A stretch of 30,611 bases of DNA from JBBRNH01 sp038230415 (GTDB lineage: Bacteria; Bacteroidota; Bacteroidia; Cytophagales; Spirosomataceae), in contig JBBRNH010000074.1 in the NCBI GenBank assembly GCA_038230415.1, forward strand, positions 1 to 30,611, given 5' to 3'. The notes under the pieces are model-generated. The model searched no databases. It was given only the letters and a program-made list of their open reading frames with translations, and had not been told where the DNA came from. Below are positions 29,389 to 30,611 of the stretch, in pieces (the first letter of the stretch is position 1; each line of letters begins with the position of its first letter). The position numbers and the translations under genes were made by a program.

Positions 29389-30405
29389 TTATTCGTCGTC
29401 TTTCTTCGCCTTTTTCACGGCTTTCTTCACCACTTTCTCCGTCTGTTTTTCGAGGTCTTTGCCTTTCACGCCCGACGACACGTAGGTTCCCCAGGTGAGA
29501 TTATCCTGGCCGGGTTTCACGGTTTTGGCCCGCTCGATGGCCATGTTGGCGGCAGCTTCCACAATCCAGTCGAAGTTGGCCTGACCCACCGACTCGATAG
29601 CGGCATCGGGCGCGGGGTTGCAGAAATCAATGGCAATCGGGATACCGTCCCGCACGGCAAACTCCACCGTATTAAAATCATAACCCAACGCACGATTCAG
29701 CGTCAGCACGTATTCATGGATGGTTGCCATGAGTTTTTTACCCGCTTCGCCCGTTGTGTGGGGTTGCGCGTCGTAGCGGAGGTGGTGGGGGTTGCGCGGC
29801 TCGTAGGGCATGATGTGAACGGCCTTCCCGCCGAGGCAATAACACCGGAAGTAATCCTGAAAATCAATCGCTTCCTGATACAGCATCACGAGCTGCCCGG
29901 TTTCATCGTAGGCTTTGAACACCTCGTCGGGGTTGTCCACTTTATACACGCTTTTCCAGCCACCCCCGGCGTGGGGTTTCATAAACGCCGGAAAACCGAT
30001 GTGCTGAAACATGGCCTCCCACTGAATCATTTGCAGGTTGCGGAACGAGTTCTGATTCGTGTCGTCGGGGCGTTGCTTAGAGGGCAGGAGCAGCGTTTTC
30101 GGGACCGGCACGCCCACCTGCACAGCCAGCGCGTTGTTGAAAAACTTCTCGTCGGCACTCCACCAAAACGGGTTATTAATCACGGCGGTACCGCACAAAG
30201 CCGCATTTTTCAGGAACGCCCGGTAAAACGGCACATCCTGCGAAATGCGGTCAATAATCACGGCATAGTCGGTGGCCACGGCCTGCTCAACGCGGTCAAT
30301 CGAGACAAACTCGGCCTGGAACTCCGACTGTTTTTCGTTGACGCGATCCACAAATGCCTGCGGGAACGAAGTCTCCTGGCCAAATAAAATACCTATTTTT
30401 TTCAT
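29389..30405 (-). CDS. ATP-grasp domain protein
   Basis: 338 residues from the ATG at 30405; upstream in-frame sequence to 30474 overlaps the next gene and is not family-like. The ATP-grasp core is visible from NNPFWWSADEKFFNNALAVQVGVPVPKTLLLP to GFPAFMKPHAGGGWKSVYKV and the metal-binding C-terminus FNTVEFAVRDGIPIAIDFCNP with Glu and Asp/Asn ligands. Proteins of this type ligate a carboxylate to an amine with ATP. The substrate is unknown here. The C-terminus is Lys-rich (KKAVKKAKK). Confidence 0.88.
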   Translation of the reverse strand: MKKIGILFGQETSFPQAFVDRVNEKQSEFQAEFVSIDRVEQAVATDYAVIIDRISQDVPFYRAFLKNAALCGTAVINNPFWWSADEKFFNNALAVQVGVPVPKTLLLPSKQRPDDTNQNSFRNLQMIQWEAMFQHIGFPAFMKPHAGGGWKSVYKVDNPDEVFKAYDETGQLVMLYQEAIDFQDYFRCYCLGGKAVHIMPYEPRNPHHLRYDAQPHTTGEAGKKLMATIHEYVLTLNRALGYDFNTVEFAVRDGIPIAIDFCNPAPDAAIESVGQANFDWIVEAAANMAIERAKTVKPGQDNLTWGTYVSSGVKGKDLEKQTEKVVKKAVKKAKKDDE

Positions 30406-30419
30406 GGGTTCTGTTTGGG

Positions 30420-30611
30420 TTAAAGCGTTTTTCTGTGATGATCTAAATGCCCGACATAATCCTGAATCAGCCACGAGAGCGTGAACGGCTTTTTTGGATT
30501 GTGTTTGTGAATGATCTGGCAGTCAAGCTGTTCCGGGGTTAAATTTTGGGCAACATACACAATTTGCTGATTAAGGCTTTGCCAAAGTTGCAGCAAGTGA
30601 GCGAGCGGAAC
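30420..30611 (-). CDS. DinB-superfamily protein, C-terminal part
   Basis: Cut by the window edge: the last 63 residues plus stop. Read on the minus strand it ends ...HLLQLWQSLNQQIVYVAQNL, later WLIQDYVGHLDHHRKTL. The DYVxHLxHH motif is the C-terminal metal-ligand helix of DinB/YfiT-like four-helix bundle proteins. These bind a divalent metal and may be thiol-dependent transferases or hydrolases; the role here is not resolvable. It ends 15 bp before the ATP-grasp start, suggesting a common transcript. Confidence 0.7.
   Translation of the reverse strand, partial: VPLAHLLQLWQSLNQQIVYVAQNLTPEQLDCQIIHKHNPKKPFTLSWLIQDYVGHLDHHRKTL

Noticed and set aside
29716..30387. 223-residue + strand ORF over the ATP-grasp gene
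   Set aside because: Antisense shadow; the minus strand carries ATP-grasp motifs.

Overview
The window looks like a chromosomal segment from a Bacteroidota member of the Cytophagales, in the Spirosoma neighbourhood. This is inferred from the protein families present: split transketolase subunits, an HxlR/MDR pair, a Uma2 nuclease, a PspC/LiaF pair, DinB and ATP-grasp. Shine-Dalgarno sequences are generally absent and moderately GC-rich coding DNA alternates with AT-richer accessory DNA. No tRNA or rRNA gene was seen.

Left third (1-8300) is accessory and repeat-rich. Five imperfect palindromes of 61-88 bp (55-142, 1855-1942, 2550-2610, 4527-4589, 7263-7348) lie in one orientation. Each starts with RYYYAAC (one with a single deviation), ends with GTTRRRY, and follows a GGCGACAGG-like box at a near-constant 32-36 nt. 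This is the layout of integron attC sites, so the region may be a cassette array without an integrase in view (CALIN-like). A dispersed hairpin repeat family is the main alternative. Between the sites lie a small basic membrane ORF, an Rpn/PD-(D/E)XK transposase-like nuclease, a small membrane protein, a divergent MDR oxidoreductase and HxlR regulator, an OmpA-type protein, a frameshifted LprI-like gene and an unknown exported protein. A decayed ISAs1-type transposase closes the region.

Middle (8300-21800) is mostly core: a DNA alkyl-transferase, a lipoprotein hydrolase, a LolD-type ATPase, sucC, an M48 lipoprotein protease, a fumarylacetoacetate-hydrolase family protein, an M23 peptidase and the peroxiredoxin Bcp. 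A co-directional run follows: transketolase N subunit, AAA ATPase, DUF4276 protein, transketolase C subunit, ECF sigma factor, anti-sigma-like protein, exported Spy-like protein. The ATPase/DUF4276 pair interrupts the two transketolase halves and resembles a split OLD/PARIS-like ATPase plus TOPRIM-like effector, so it is a candidate anti-phage module.

Right part (21800-30611) carries a LiaF-like/PspC membrane pair, a TrpF-like protein lacking the catalytic cysteine, a Uma2 nuclease with a substituted Asp, mnmA, a polyprenyl diphosphate synthase, a patatin, rsmE with a coiled-coil protein, an ATP-grasp protein and the 3' end of a DinB gene cut by the window edge.

Across the core part, most gaps after a stop codon hold a palindrome. 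Several are built of 7-bp units with unrelated sequences but the same architecture.
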